Source: Firmicutes bacterium CAG:194 (GTDB lineage: Bacteria > Bacillota > Clostridia > Lachnospirales > Lachnospiraceae). Taken from it: a stretch of 11,858 nucleotides of DNA. The stretch covers positions 1 through 11,858 of the forward strand of contig HF995248.1 in NCBI GenBank assembly GCA_000432915.1, read 5' to 3'. The first letter of the stretch is position 1. Each line of letters begins with the position of its first letter. The position numbers and the translations under genes are program-made. Below the pieces are notes generated by a model. The model was not told the origin of the DNA and ran no database searches. It saw nothing but the letters and a program-made list of their open reading frames with translations. This document shows, piece by piece, positions 7,059 through 11,858 of the stretch.

Positions 7059-7425
7059 ATCAGTTTCGTCCAAAAGAGGGAAGATAAATCCAAAATGGTG
7101 AAGATATTTTACTGCTATATGAAGAACTTCGTCTAAAAAAGCAGGACGCGGCGAAAAGATATGAAAAATATGGAGCGTAGAGCCGCGAACAAGTCAAAAA
7201 ATCAGGGTATAGAGGAAGAGAAGTACTAAAATTTCGTCCAAAGAGAGAAAAAGAGATATAAAAGTATGAATGGTATTAGGACGCTAAGCTGACAGTTCGT
7301 CCTAAATAAGAAAACAGTCTTAAAAAGACGAAAACAGTCAGAAAGAGTCAGAAATGCTTCTCCCCAAAACCAGCAATATAGTAAAAATGTACGAAAAAAA
7401 CTCAAACCGGTAAAGAAAAATTAAC
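7059..7425. other. Purine-rich non-coding stretch with TTCGTC repeats
   Basis: No credible gene is present. The + strand is strongly purine-rich (long A/G runs). It contains four copies of TTCGTC followed by a C/T and an A-rich, purine-rich segment, at 7065, 7128, 7233 and 7296. The distances are 63, 105 and 63 bp, all multiples of 21. One copy ends a perfect 8-bp inverted repeat (TTAGGACG 7276-7283 with CGTCCTAA 7298-7305). A second inverted repeat, CGCGGC/GCCGCG, lies at 7147-7152 and 7182-7187. All copies are in the frame of the upstream gene, but that frame has stops at 7056, 7134, 7227 and 7290. Confidence 0.55.
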
Positions 7426-7453
7426 TTGCCACCGGCAAATATTGTGTTATAAT
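7426..7453 (+). promoter_or_regulatory. Sigma-A promoter for the permease gene, with overlapping inverted repeat
   Basis: TTGCCA (7426-7431) and TATAAT (7448-7453) are 16 bp apart. The -35 box lies inside the inverted repeat TTGCC-ACC-GGCAA (7426-7438), which could be a small operator. A related half-sequence, ACCGGTAAA, occurs at 7406-7414, 25 bp upstream of ACCGGCAAA (7431-7439). Confidence 0.65.
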
Positions 7454-7512
7454 AAGGGCTTGGTAAAAGAAATACATATATTACGGGCTCTAAAGAGCGA
7501 AAGGAGATAAAA

Positions 7513-8868
7513 ATGGCACAGGCATTTGCTATCATCATTTTCTTAGCCATGTTTATTCTGATCATCATGGATAAATGGCCAAAACAGTATGTCACACTTG
7601 GCTGCGCACTCCTGACACTGATCCTTGTGTTTGGTGTGGGTATGCACAGTATGGATGCGGTTATTGAGACATTAAATGTGAAAAGTATTTTTACACAGGG
7701 GTTCTGGTACACAGGCGGTCAGGCTTCCGAGACTTCAAGCGGTATCAACTGGGAGACCATCGTATTCCTTGCAGGCATGATGATCATGGTAGAAGGAATG
7801 GCTCACGTTGGATTTTTCAGATGGCTTTGCATGAGAATTGCAAAACTGGTTAAATATAAGGTGGTTTCCATCTTCCTTACTTTTATGGTTCTGTCTTTCG
7901 TGCTTGCAATGTTCATTGATAGCATTACAGTTATCCTGTTCCTTGCAGCCGTTACGGTTGAATTGTCACAGCTTTTGAAATTTAATCCGGTACCTATGAT
8001 CCTGTCAGAAGTATTCTGCGCTAACCTTGGCGGTAGTGCAACAATGTGCGGAGATCCGCCAAACATCATCATCGGTACATCACTGGGTTACTCATTCTCG
8101 GATTTCCTGGGACATACAGGTGTGATCGCTATTGTTTGCCTGCTTGTGATCCTTGTATACTTCTATCTGATCTTTAAGAAAGAGCTTTCAGATAATGGCG
8201 CAGACAGCATTGATACGGCTTCTCTGCCATCACCGGAATCAGCGATCGTCAGCAAAAAGGGCTTCATCGTAAGTACAGTGATCTTCCTGCTTGCAGTTGT
8301 ACTTCTTGTATCACATGCCAGCACAGGACTTACCGTATCCTGCATCGGTACCTTTATTGCAGCAATTACACTGATCACATCCGGTAAGAATGCACTGACA
8401 CTGATCAAGAAAATTGATTATCATACATTATTATTCTTTATTGGATTATTCGTTGTTGTCGGTGGTCTGGAGCAGACAGGTGTTCTGGTGCTTTTAGCTA
8501 ACCTGATCGGTAAGATCTGTGGCGGTAACCTGTATCTGATGATCGCTATCATTGTCTGGGTATCTGCTGTAGCAAGTGCATTTATTGATAATATCCCGTT
8601 TGCAGCAACAATGATCCCGGTTATCAACAGTCTTGCAGCAACGCAGGGCGTAGATCTTTCCATCCTTGCATGGTCTCTTGCAATGGGTACGGATATCGGA
8701 GGCAGCGCAACACCGATCGGTGCTTCTGCAAACGTAGTTGGTGTGGCAACAGCAGCAAAATCCGGACATATCATCAAATGGGGCAGATACTGCAAAGCAA
8801 TGGTTCCTGCAACAGTTATCGTTATGATCATTGCAACCATTATGATCTGCGTACGCTACGTACATTAA
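7513..8868 (+). CDS. ArsB/NhaD/SLC13-type ion transporter permease
   Basis: This 451-residue polytopic membrane protein has about 11-12 hydrophobic segments and belongs to the ion-transporter superfamily (ArsB, NhaD, CitMHS, SLC13). It shows the expected internal duplication. Each half has a helix-breaking motif of the form F-I-D-x-I/N-x (FIDSITVILFLAAV, 134-147, and FIDNIPFAATMIPV, 357-370). Each is followed by a glycine-rich re-entrant motif (GGSATMCGDPPNIIIG, 173-188, and GTDIGGSATPIGASANVVG, 392-410). These aspartates and asparagines form the substrate and cation sites in relatives. An extra loop of about 25 residues (about 52-77) lies between the first two hydrophobic blocks. The substrate could be Na+/H+, a dicarboxylate, or an arsenite-like anion; the sequence alone does not decide and no ars genes flank it. 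The start is supported by AGGAG (7502-7506) 6 nt before the ATG. The gene appears monocistronic, with its own promoter and terminator. Confidence 0.9.
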   Translation: MAQAFAIIIFLAMFILIIMDKWPKQYVTLGCALLTLILVFGVGMHSMDAVIETLNVKSIFTQGFWYTGGQASETSSGINWETIVFLAGMMIMVEGMAHVGFFRWLCMRIAKLVKYKVVSIFLTFMVLSFVLAMFIDSITVILFLAAVTVELSQLLKFNPVPMILSEVFCANLGGSATMCGDPPNIIIGTSLGYSFSDFLGHTGVIAIVCLLVILVYFYLIFKKELSDNGADSIDTASLPSPESAIVSKKGFIVSTVIFLLAVVLLVSHASTGLTVSCIGTFIAAITLITSGKNALTLIKKIDYHTLLFFIGLFVVVGGLEQTGVLVLLANLIGKICGGNLYLMIAIIVWVSAVASAFIDNIPFAATMIPVINSLAATQGVDLSILAWSLAMGTDIGGSATPIGASANVVGVATAAKSGHIIKWGRYCKAMVPATVIVMIIATIMICVRYVH

Positions 8869-8891
8869 TAAATAATTTATAAATCTTTACT

Positions 8892-8919
8892 AAAGGAGCC
8901 TAGCAAAATGGCTCCTTTT
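8892..8919 (+). terminator. Intrinsic terminator after the permease gene
   Basis: AAAGGAGCC (8892-8900) pairs with GGCTCCTTT (8910-8918) around a nine-base loop and runs into TTTT (8916-8919). It starts 23 bp after the stop codon. Confidence 0.85.
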
Positions 8920-8930
8920 GTGGTAAAATG

Positions 8931-8991
8931 TAACAAATACAAAGAAAAACAAGCGACAGCGAAGCTGGCATTTGTTTTTCTGTATTTGTTA
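8931..8991. repeat. Long imperfect hairpin capped by a GCGAAGC mini-hairpin
   Basis: The 22-base arm at 8931-8952 pairs with 8972-8991 over 20 bp, leaving only a 2-nt AA bulge. The apex continues with GC (8953-8954)/GC (8968-8969), then CAGC-GAA-GCTG (8957-8967). The result is a single structure of about 26 bp topped by the same GAA triloop as the neighbouring repeats. No T-run follows, so it is unlikely to be a terminator. Confidence 0.75.
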
Positions 8992-9002
8992 ACGAGCAAA
9001 TG

Positions 9003-9019
9003 CTTCTGCGAAGCAGAAG
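9003..9019. repeat. GCGAAGC mini-hairpin, copy 2 of the cluster
   Basis: CTTCTGC-GAA-GCAGAAG is a 7-bp perfect stem. The 19-base string ATGCTTCTGCGAAGCAGAA (9000-9018) recurs exactly at 9066-9084. An alternative overlapping stem, GCTTC-TGC-GAAGC (9002-9014), is also possible. Confidence 0.75.
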
Positions 9020-9036
9020 ATAACATGTGCGGTCAA

Positions 9037-9057
9037 ATAACTTGCGAAGCAAGTTAT
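9037..9057. repeat. GCGAAGC mini-hairpin, copy 3, with different arms
   Basis: ATAACTTGC (9037-9045) pairs with GCAAGTTAT (9049-9057) over 9 bp around GAA. The arm sequence differs from its neighbours beyond the GC step, yet the stem is perfect. Pairing is therefore preserved while sequence changes. Confidence 0.75.
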
Positions 9058-9065
9058 AGAAAACG

Positions 9066-9084
9066 ATGCTTCTGCGAAGCAGAA
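9066..9084. repeat. GCGAAGC mini-hairpin, copy 4, next to the ribosome binding site
   Basis: TTCTGC-GAA-GCAGAA (9070-9084) repeats the 19-base unit of 9000-9018 exactly, 66 bp away. It ends 12 nt before GGGAGG (9097-9102), the ribosome binding site of the downstream kinase-like gene, so it would sit in that gene's 5' untranslated RNA. Confidence 0.75.
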
Positions 9085-9110
9085 TACTTATAAAAAGGGA
9101 GGAATCATGT

Positions 9111-9704
9111 ATGGGACAGTTAATTATTTCAATCGGACGTGAATTTGGTAGTGGTGGTCATGAGATCGCTGAAAAACTTGCAAAGCATTATGACATGCCC
9201 CTCTACGATCACAATCTTTTAGACAAAATCGCTGAAGAGAGAAACCTGAACAGCGAAGAATTAAAGTCATATGATGAAGTACAGGACGGTGTATTCCACA
9301 GACGCGTCCGCGGTATGAGCAGCTCTATGACAGAGCATGTTGCACAGTTGCAGTTTGACTATTTAAAGGAAAAAGCAAATGCAGGCGAATCTTTTGTTGT
9401 AGTCGGCAGATGCTCTGAAACAGTGCTGAAGGACAACAAAGACCTGATCGCCATCTTCGTAAACGGCGACAAGGATCAGAAGGTTGCCCGTGTATCCAAG
9501 AAGTATGAGCTGTCAGAAAGCCAGGCGGCAGATCTGATGAAGAAGAAGGACAGAGCACGTAAGATGTATCACAACATCAACTGCGACAGCAAATGGGGCG
9601 ATTCCCGTAACTACGAGCTCGTGATCAACAGCAGCAAGCTTGGCGTGGACAAGAGCGTGCAGATGCTGATCCAGTACATTGATGCAAGGGTGGCAAATCG
9701 GTAA
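9111..9704 (+). CDS. Cytidylate kinase-like P-loop protein
   Basis: The 197-residue soluble protein resembles the cytidylate-kinase-2-like family rather than classical Cmk. It begins with a strand and P-loop variant, ISIGREFGSGGHEIAEKLA (6-24), typical of this family. VVVGRCSETVL (96-106) and the late segment DRARKMYHNIN...KWGDSRNYELVINSSKLG (147-178) also match, including arginines expected to face the phosphates. Family members are presumed nucleoside-monophosphate kinases but few have been tested, and the true substrate is unknown. The start at 9111 is chosen because GGGAGG (9097-9102) lies 8 nt upstream and because the protein then begins directly with the conserved first strand. A longer frame from 9066 would translate the mini-hairpin. 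Four hairpins crowd the 180 bp upstream, and no clear promoter is visible apart from a weak TGG-TAAAAT at 8921-8929. The gene is followed by its own terminator. Confidence 0.88.
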   Translation: MGQLIISIGREFGSGGHEIAEKLAKHYDMPLYDHNLLDKIAEERNLNSEELKSYDEVQDGVFHRRVRGMSSSMTEHVAQLQFDYLKEKANAGESFVVVGRCSETVLKDNKDLIAIFVNGDKDQKVARVSKKYELSESQAADLMKKKDRARKMYHNINCDSKWGDSRNYELVINSSKLGVDKSVQMLIQYIDARVANR

Positions 9705-9765
9705 GTTTTGTTGCAAATGCCTGTAATGTATCTGGGGTAACAACATGAGAATATGTTTACTTGAG

Positions 9766-9807
9766 AATGCTTTGGAGAAGTGCTATACTTTCCCCAAAGC
9801 ATTTTTT
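9766..9807 (+). terminator. Intrinsic terminator after the kinase-like gene
   Basis: AATGCTTTGG (9766-9775) pairs perfectly with CCAAAGCATT (9794-9803) and is followed by a T-run through 9807. The 18-base loop can partly pair internally. It lies about 60 bp after the stop codon. Confidence 0.85.
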
Positions 9808-9817
9808 GTAAAAACTC

Positions 9818-9858
9818 TTTTCCGGAAAATAGACAAAAAACAGAATAGATGATATGAT
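9818..9858 (+). promoter_or_regulatory. Promoter of the sugar transferase gene with adjoining palindrome
   Basis: TAGACA (9830-9835) and TATGAT (9853-9858) are exactly 17 bp apart, a good sigma-A promoter. A perfect 12-bp palindrome, TTTTCCGGAAAA (9818-9829), directly abuts the -35 box and is a candidate operator. Transcription would start near 9865, 39 bp before the ATG. Confidence 0.7.
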
Positions 9859-9903
9859 AAAATGATGTAAAAATTAGTAAGGGCTTAGAAATAGGGGAAA
9901 ATT

Positions 9904-11328
9904 ATGCAGACCATCAACAGAAAAGGCAGACTTGTTGAGACGTATAGTTTAATATTGATAGATTTAATCGCCGTTCTGGGTGCATACATGACGGCGTTGC
10001 TTTTAAGGTTTGGAAATGTCCATCAGGCGATCAGCATGCAGCTGAATTATACCGTTGGTATTTATATGATGCTGTTTTGCGTGCTTTATGGTGTTATGTC
10101 TGACTGGAACAGAGGCTTTTTCCGAAGAGGTTTTTTTGTAGAGGGAATTGCTGTCTTGAAATACGATGTGGTCATGATGATCGCAATCGTGGTCATCATG
10201 TATCTGACACATATTGCGGGTGATTATTCCCGCTTGATCTTTGGGTATTTTGCTGTGGCAAATGCTATTTACACGTTTGCATTGCATTGTGTTTTTAAGG
10301 TATTCATGCTCGATTACTATTCTAAGAGCAATAACAGTGATAAACTTATGATCGTGACAGAAGCGGAATATGCGGAGGAGATCATTAAGAAGATCAAGGA
10401 AGCAAAAGCTTGGGACTATGAGGTGACTTCCATTGCCATTATGAACAGTGATATGGTCGGAGAAGAGATTGCGGGTATTCCGGTTGTGGCAAATCAGTAC
10501 AACCTGTTTGATGTATCCCGCCAGATGCCACTTGATCAGGTGTTCATGTATCTGCCCGGTATTCCGGCGAAGCAGATCCGCTCCTACATCACCGACTTTG
10601 AAACCATGGGAGTGACAACCCATTATAATGTAGAAGTAAAGGAACTGGATCTGGAAGGAAAGACTGCGGGAAGATTCGCGGGATTCGCAGTTATGACATT
10701 CTCTTTGCAGTATCTTGATTACCGCAGGGTTTTCGTAAAGCGTGCGATCGACATGCTCGGCGGTCTTATGGGCAGCCTGATCACACTTGTGCTGACGCCT
10801 TTTGTGGCACTTGCCATTAAATTGGAATCCAAAGGGCCGGTCTTTTTTGAACAGACCAGAATCGGTAAAAACGGAAGACGTTTTAAAATCTATAAATTCC
10901 GTTCCATGTATATCGATGCGGAAGAACGGAAAAAAGAACTGCAGGCGCAAAATGAGATGGGGGACAACCTCATGTTCAAAATGGAGCATGATCCCCGGAT
11001 CACAAAGGTCGGTAAATTCCTTCGAAAAACAAGCATTGATGAATTTCCACAGTTTTTTAACGTCCTGAAGGGCGATATGAGCCTGGTGGGTACCAGACCA
11101 CCGACAGAGGACGAATTTGAGCAGTATAATAATTATTACCGCAGGCGAATGAGCATCACTCCCGGACTGACCGGTATGTGGCAGGTCAAGGGTCGTGGTG
11201 TAGTCACAGAGTTTGAAGATGTGGTGAAGCTGGATCTGGAGTATATTGATAAGTGGTCACTGTCACTAGATTTTAAGATCATGTTGCAGACAGTGGGGGT
11301 TGTACTGTTTGGAAAAGGTGCGAAATAA
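9904..11328 (+). CDS. Polyprenyl-phosphate sugar-1-phosphate transferase
   Basis: This 474-residue membrane protein is of the WbaP/WcaJ/CpsE type. It attaches the first sugar-1-phosphate, usually from a UDP-sugar, to undecaprenyl phosphate to begin capsule or exopolysaccharide synthesis. The N-terminal ~140 residues hold four to five hydrophobic segments. A soluble Rossmann-like domain follows (about 145-245). The catalytic domain (about 275-474) opens with a re-entrant hydrophobic segment (KRAIDMLGG...LALAIK-like, 279-306). Diagnostic motifs are FFEQTRIGKNG (314-324), KFRSM (331-335), the catalytic Asp-Glu pair D379-E380 in TSIDEFPQFFNVLKGDMSLVGTRPP, and ITPGLTGMWQVKGRG (418-432). Length and architecture are normal for the family. 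The sugar cannot be read from the sequence. The ribosome binding site is AGGGGA (9893-9898), 5 nt before the ATG. The gene has its own promoter and a terminator, and a Wzz-like gene follows. Confidence 0.95.
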   Translation: MQTINRKGRLVETYSLILIDLIAVLGAYMTALLLRFGNVHQAISMQLNYTVGIYMMLFCVLYGVMSDWNRGFFRRGFFVEGIAVLKYDVVMMIAIVVIMYLTHIAGDYSRLIFGYFAVANAIYTFALHCVFKVFMLDYYSKSNNSDKLMIVTEAEYAEEIIKKIKEAKAWDYEVTSIAIMNSDMVGEEIAGIPVVANQYNLFDVSRQMPLDQVFMYLPGIPAKQIRSYITDFETMGVTTHYNVEVKELDLEGKTAGRFAGFAVMTFSLQYLDYRRVFVKRAIDMLGGLMGSLITLVLTPFVALAIKLESKGPVFFEQTRIGKNGRRFKIYKFRSMYIDAEERKKELQAQNEMGDNLMFKMEHDPRITKVGKFLRKTSIDEFPQFFNVLKGDMSLVGTRPPTEDEFEQYNNYYRRRMSITPGLTGMWQVKGRGVVTEFEDVVKLDLEYIDKWSLSLDFKIMLQTVGVVLFGKGAK

Positions 11329-11334
11329 AATGAG

Positions 11335-11361
11335 CAGACTCACATGGTGGGTCTGTTTTTT
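11335..11361 (+). terminator. Intrinsic terminator after the sugar transferase gene
   Basis: CAGACTCAC (11335-11343) pairs with GTGGGTCTG (11347-11355), with one T-G wobble, around an ATG triloop. It is followed immediately by six T (11356-11361) and starts 7 bp after the stop codon. Confidence 0.85.
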
Positions 11362-11489
11362 GTTATGGCGACGAGGAAAAAGCATGCATTTGTGTGGTAC
11401 ATTTAACGGACAACAATCAGAGCAAGATTCGGAGAACGCATCTCGTCTCTGGTGGAGAGGAACAGATACCATGCGATAATGAGATAGAA

Positions 11490-11518
11490 TTGCAAATATA
11501 GAATAAATGGTGTATGAT
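11490..11518 (+). promoter_or_regulatory. Promoter of the Wzz-like gene
   Basis: TTGCAA (11490-11495) and TATGAT (11513-11518) are 17 bp apart. The -10 box is the same TATGAT as in the sugar transferase promoter. The 128 bp between the terminator at 11361 and this promoter contain no gene or strong structure that I can see. Confidence 0.7.
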
Positions 11519-11569
11519 ATCCTTGTTTAAGAATGTCAAAATGGTAGTCAAAGAATAAGGAGATGCATG

Positions 11570-11858
11570 ATGGGGTATAAAAATTATGATGAATTGGAAA
11601 TTACGGTCAGTATTAAAGATATGATAATGCGTATCTGCTTGAAATGGAGACAGATGCTGGCATGGGGAATTGTATTGGCCGTTTTATTTAATTGTGTAGG
11701 CATATTGAAAAGTTATAATGCAGTACAGGCATCAAAAAATAGTAATGTCCTTACGTGGGAAGAACAGATAGATAAGAAAATTGAGAGTGCGCAGAGTAAA
11801 ACAGAAGACGCAAAGGGAAGTCTGAGTCAACGTGAATGTGAAGAAGTGGAAAGAGCGG
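11570..11858 (+). CDS. N-terminus of a Wzz-like chain-length/export membrane protein (partial)
   Basis: The frame is open from ATG 11570 to the window edge (96 codons). AAGGAG (11557-11562) lies 7 nt upstream; an in-frame ATG at 11567 is the alternative start. The protein begins with a short cytoplasmic segment (YDELEITVSIKDMIMRICLKWRQ), then one hydrophobic helix (about residues 29-47, MLAWGIVLAVLFNCVGIL). A polar, glutamate/lysine-rich region likely to form a coiled coil outside the membrane follows (WEEQIDKKIESAQSKTEDAKG). This layout, with a positively charged stretch before the first membrane helix, is that of Wzz/CapA-type polysaccharide co-polymerases that set chain length. The position after a priming glycosyltransferase agrees. 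The second membrane helix and any tyrosine-kinase partner are outside the window, so the family call is an inference from layout and context. Confidence 0.65.
   Translation, partial: MGYKNYDELEITVSIKDMIMRICLKWRQMLAWGIVLAVLFNCVGILKSYNAVQASKNSNVLTWEEQIDKKIESAQSKTEDAKGSLSQRECEEVERA

Noticed and set aside
7065..7305. CRISPR array from the TTCGTC repeats
   Set aside because: The repeats are too short and degenerate, spacing is irregular in CRISPR terms, and no cas genes are present.
8908..9093. Small open frame of 61 codons
   Set aside because: It starts inside the terminator loop of the permease gene and runs through three mini-hairpins (repeated CFCEAE). It has no ribosome binding site, so the frame is a by-product of the repeats.
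10567..10573. GCGAAGC inside the sugar transferase gene (and its complement near 3724 in ppdK)
   Set aside because: The flanking bases do not extend the stem, and both are ordinary codons. They are not members of the intergenic mini-hairpin family.
10003..10989. Long antisense open frame opposite the sugar transferase
   Set aside because: The + strand gene is an unmistakable sugar transferase. The antisense translation is rich in His/Cys/Ile with no recognisable motifs, as expected for a shadow frame.
11362..11489. Possible RNA gene between the sugar transferase terminator and the Wzz-like promoter
   Set aside because: Only weak, short inverted repeats such as CTCT/AGAG are visible. There is no tRNA-like cloverleaf, promoter or terminator of its own.

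Overview
The window looks like chromosomal DNA of a gut-type member of the Clostridia, most probably Lachnospiraceae. This is inferred from moderate GC content, strong AGGAGG-type ribosome binding sites, consensus sigma-A promoters, a clostridial-type pyruvate phosphate dikinase, and an ammonium channel fused to its own PII regulator. No gene is diagnostic at genus level. All intact genes lie on the + strand. Most are single-gene units with their own promoter and intrinsic terminator rather than long operons.

Layout: (1) 1-135, the C-terminal tail of an unrecognised protein. (2) 199-960, a GNAT acetyltransferase with an unusual N-terminal extension. (3) 961-1248, a structured leader. It has a near-perfect sigma-A promoter, an immediate intrinsic terminator, a GCGAAGC mini-hairpin, then a second hairpin and terminator set just before amt. 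(4) 1249-3036, an Amt ammonium channel fused at its C-terminus to a complete PII (GlnK-like) domain, followed by a 22-bp hairpin. (5) 3373-6000, pyruvate phosphate dikinase. (6) 6216-7058, a putative PD-(D/E)XK nuclease-fold protein, followed by about 390 bp of purine-rich non-coding DNA with four TTCGTC repeats spaced by multiples of 21 bp. (7) 7513-8868, an ArsB/NhaD/SLC13-type ion permease. (8) 8931-9084, a dense cluster of hairpins, four of them built on the core GCGAAGC. (9) 9111-9704, a cytidylate-kinase-like P-loop protein. (10) 9904-11328, a polyprenyl-phosphate sugar-phosphate transferase (WbaP/WcaJ/CpsE type). (11) 11570 to the end, the start of a Wzz-like membrane protein, so a surface polysaccharide locus probably continues to the right.

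How the genes relate: amt-PII (nitrogen uptake and sensing) and ppdK (pyruvate/PEP interconversion) are central metabolic genes that sit side by side without being an obvious operon. The sugar transferase and the Wzz-like gene fit one pathway, initiation and chain-length control of a capsule or exopolysaccharide, but each has its own promoter. The strongest candidates for little-described biology are the amt leader, the fused PII domain that lacks the uridylylation tyrosine but keeps the pore-plug arginine and ligand residues, and the GCGAAGC mini-hairpin family.
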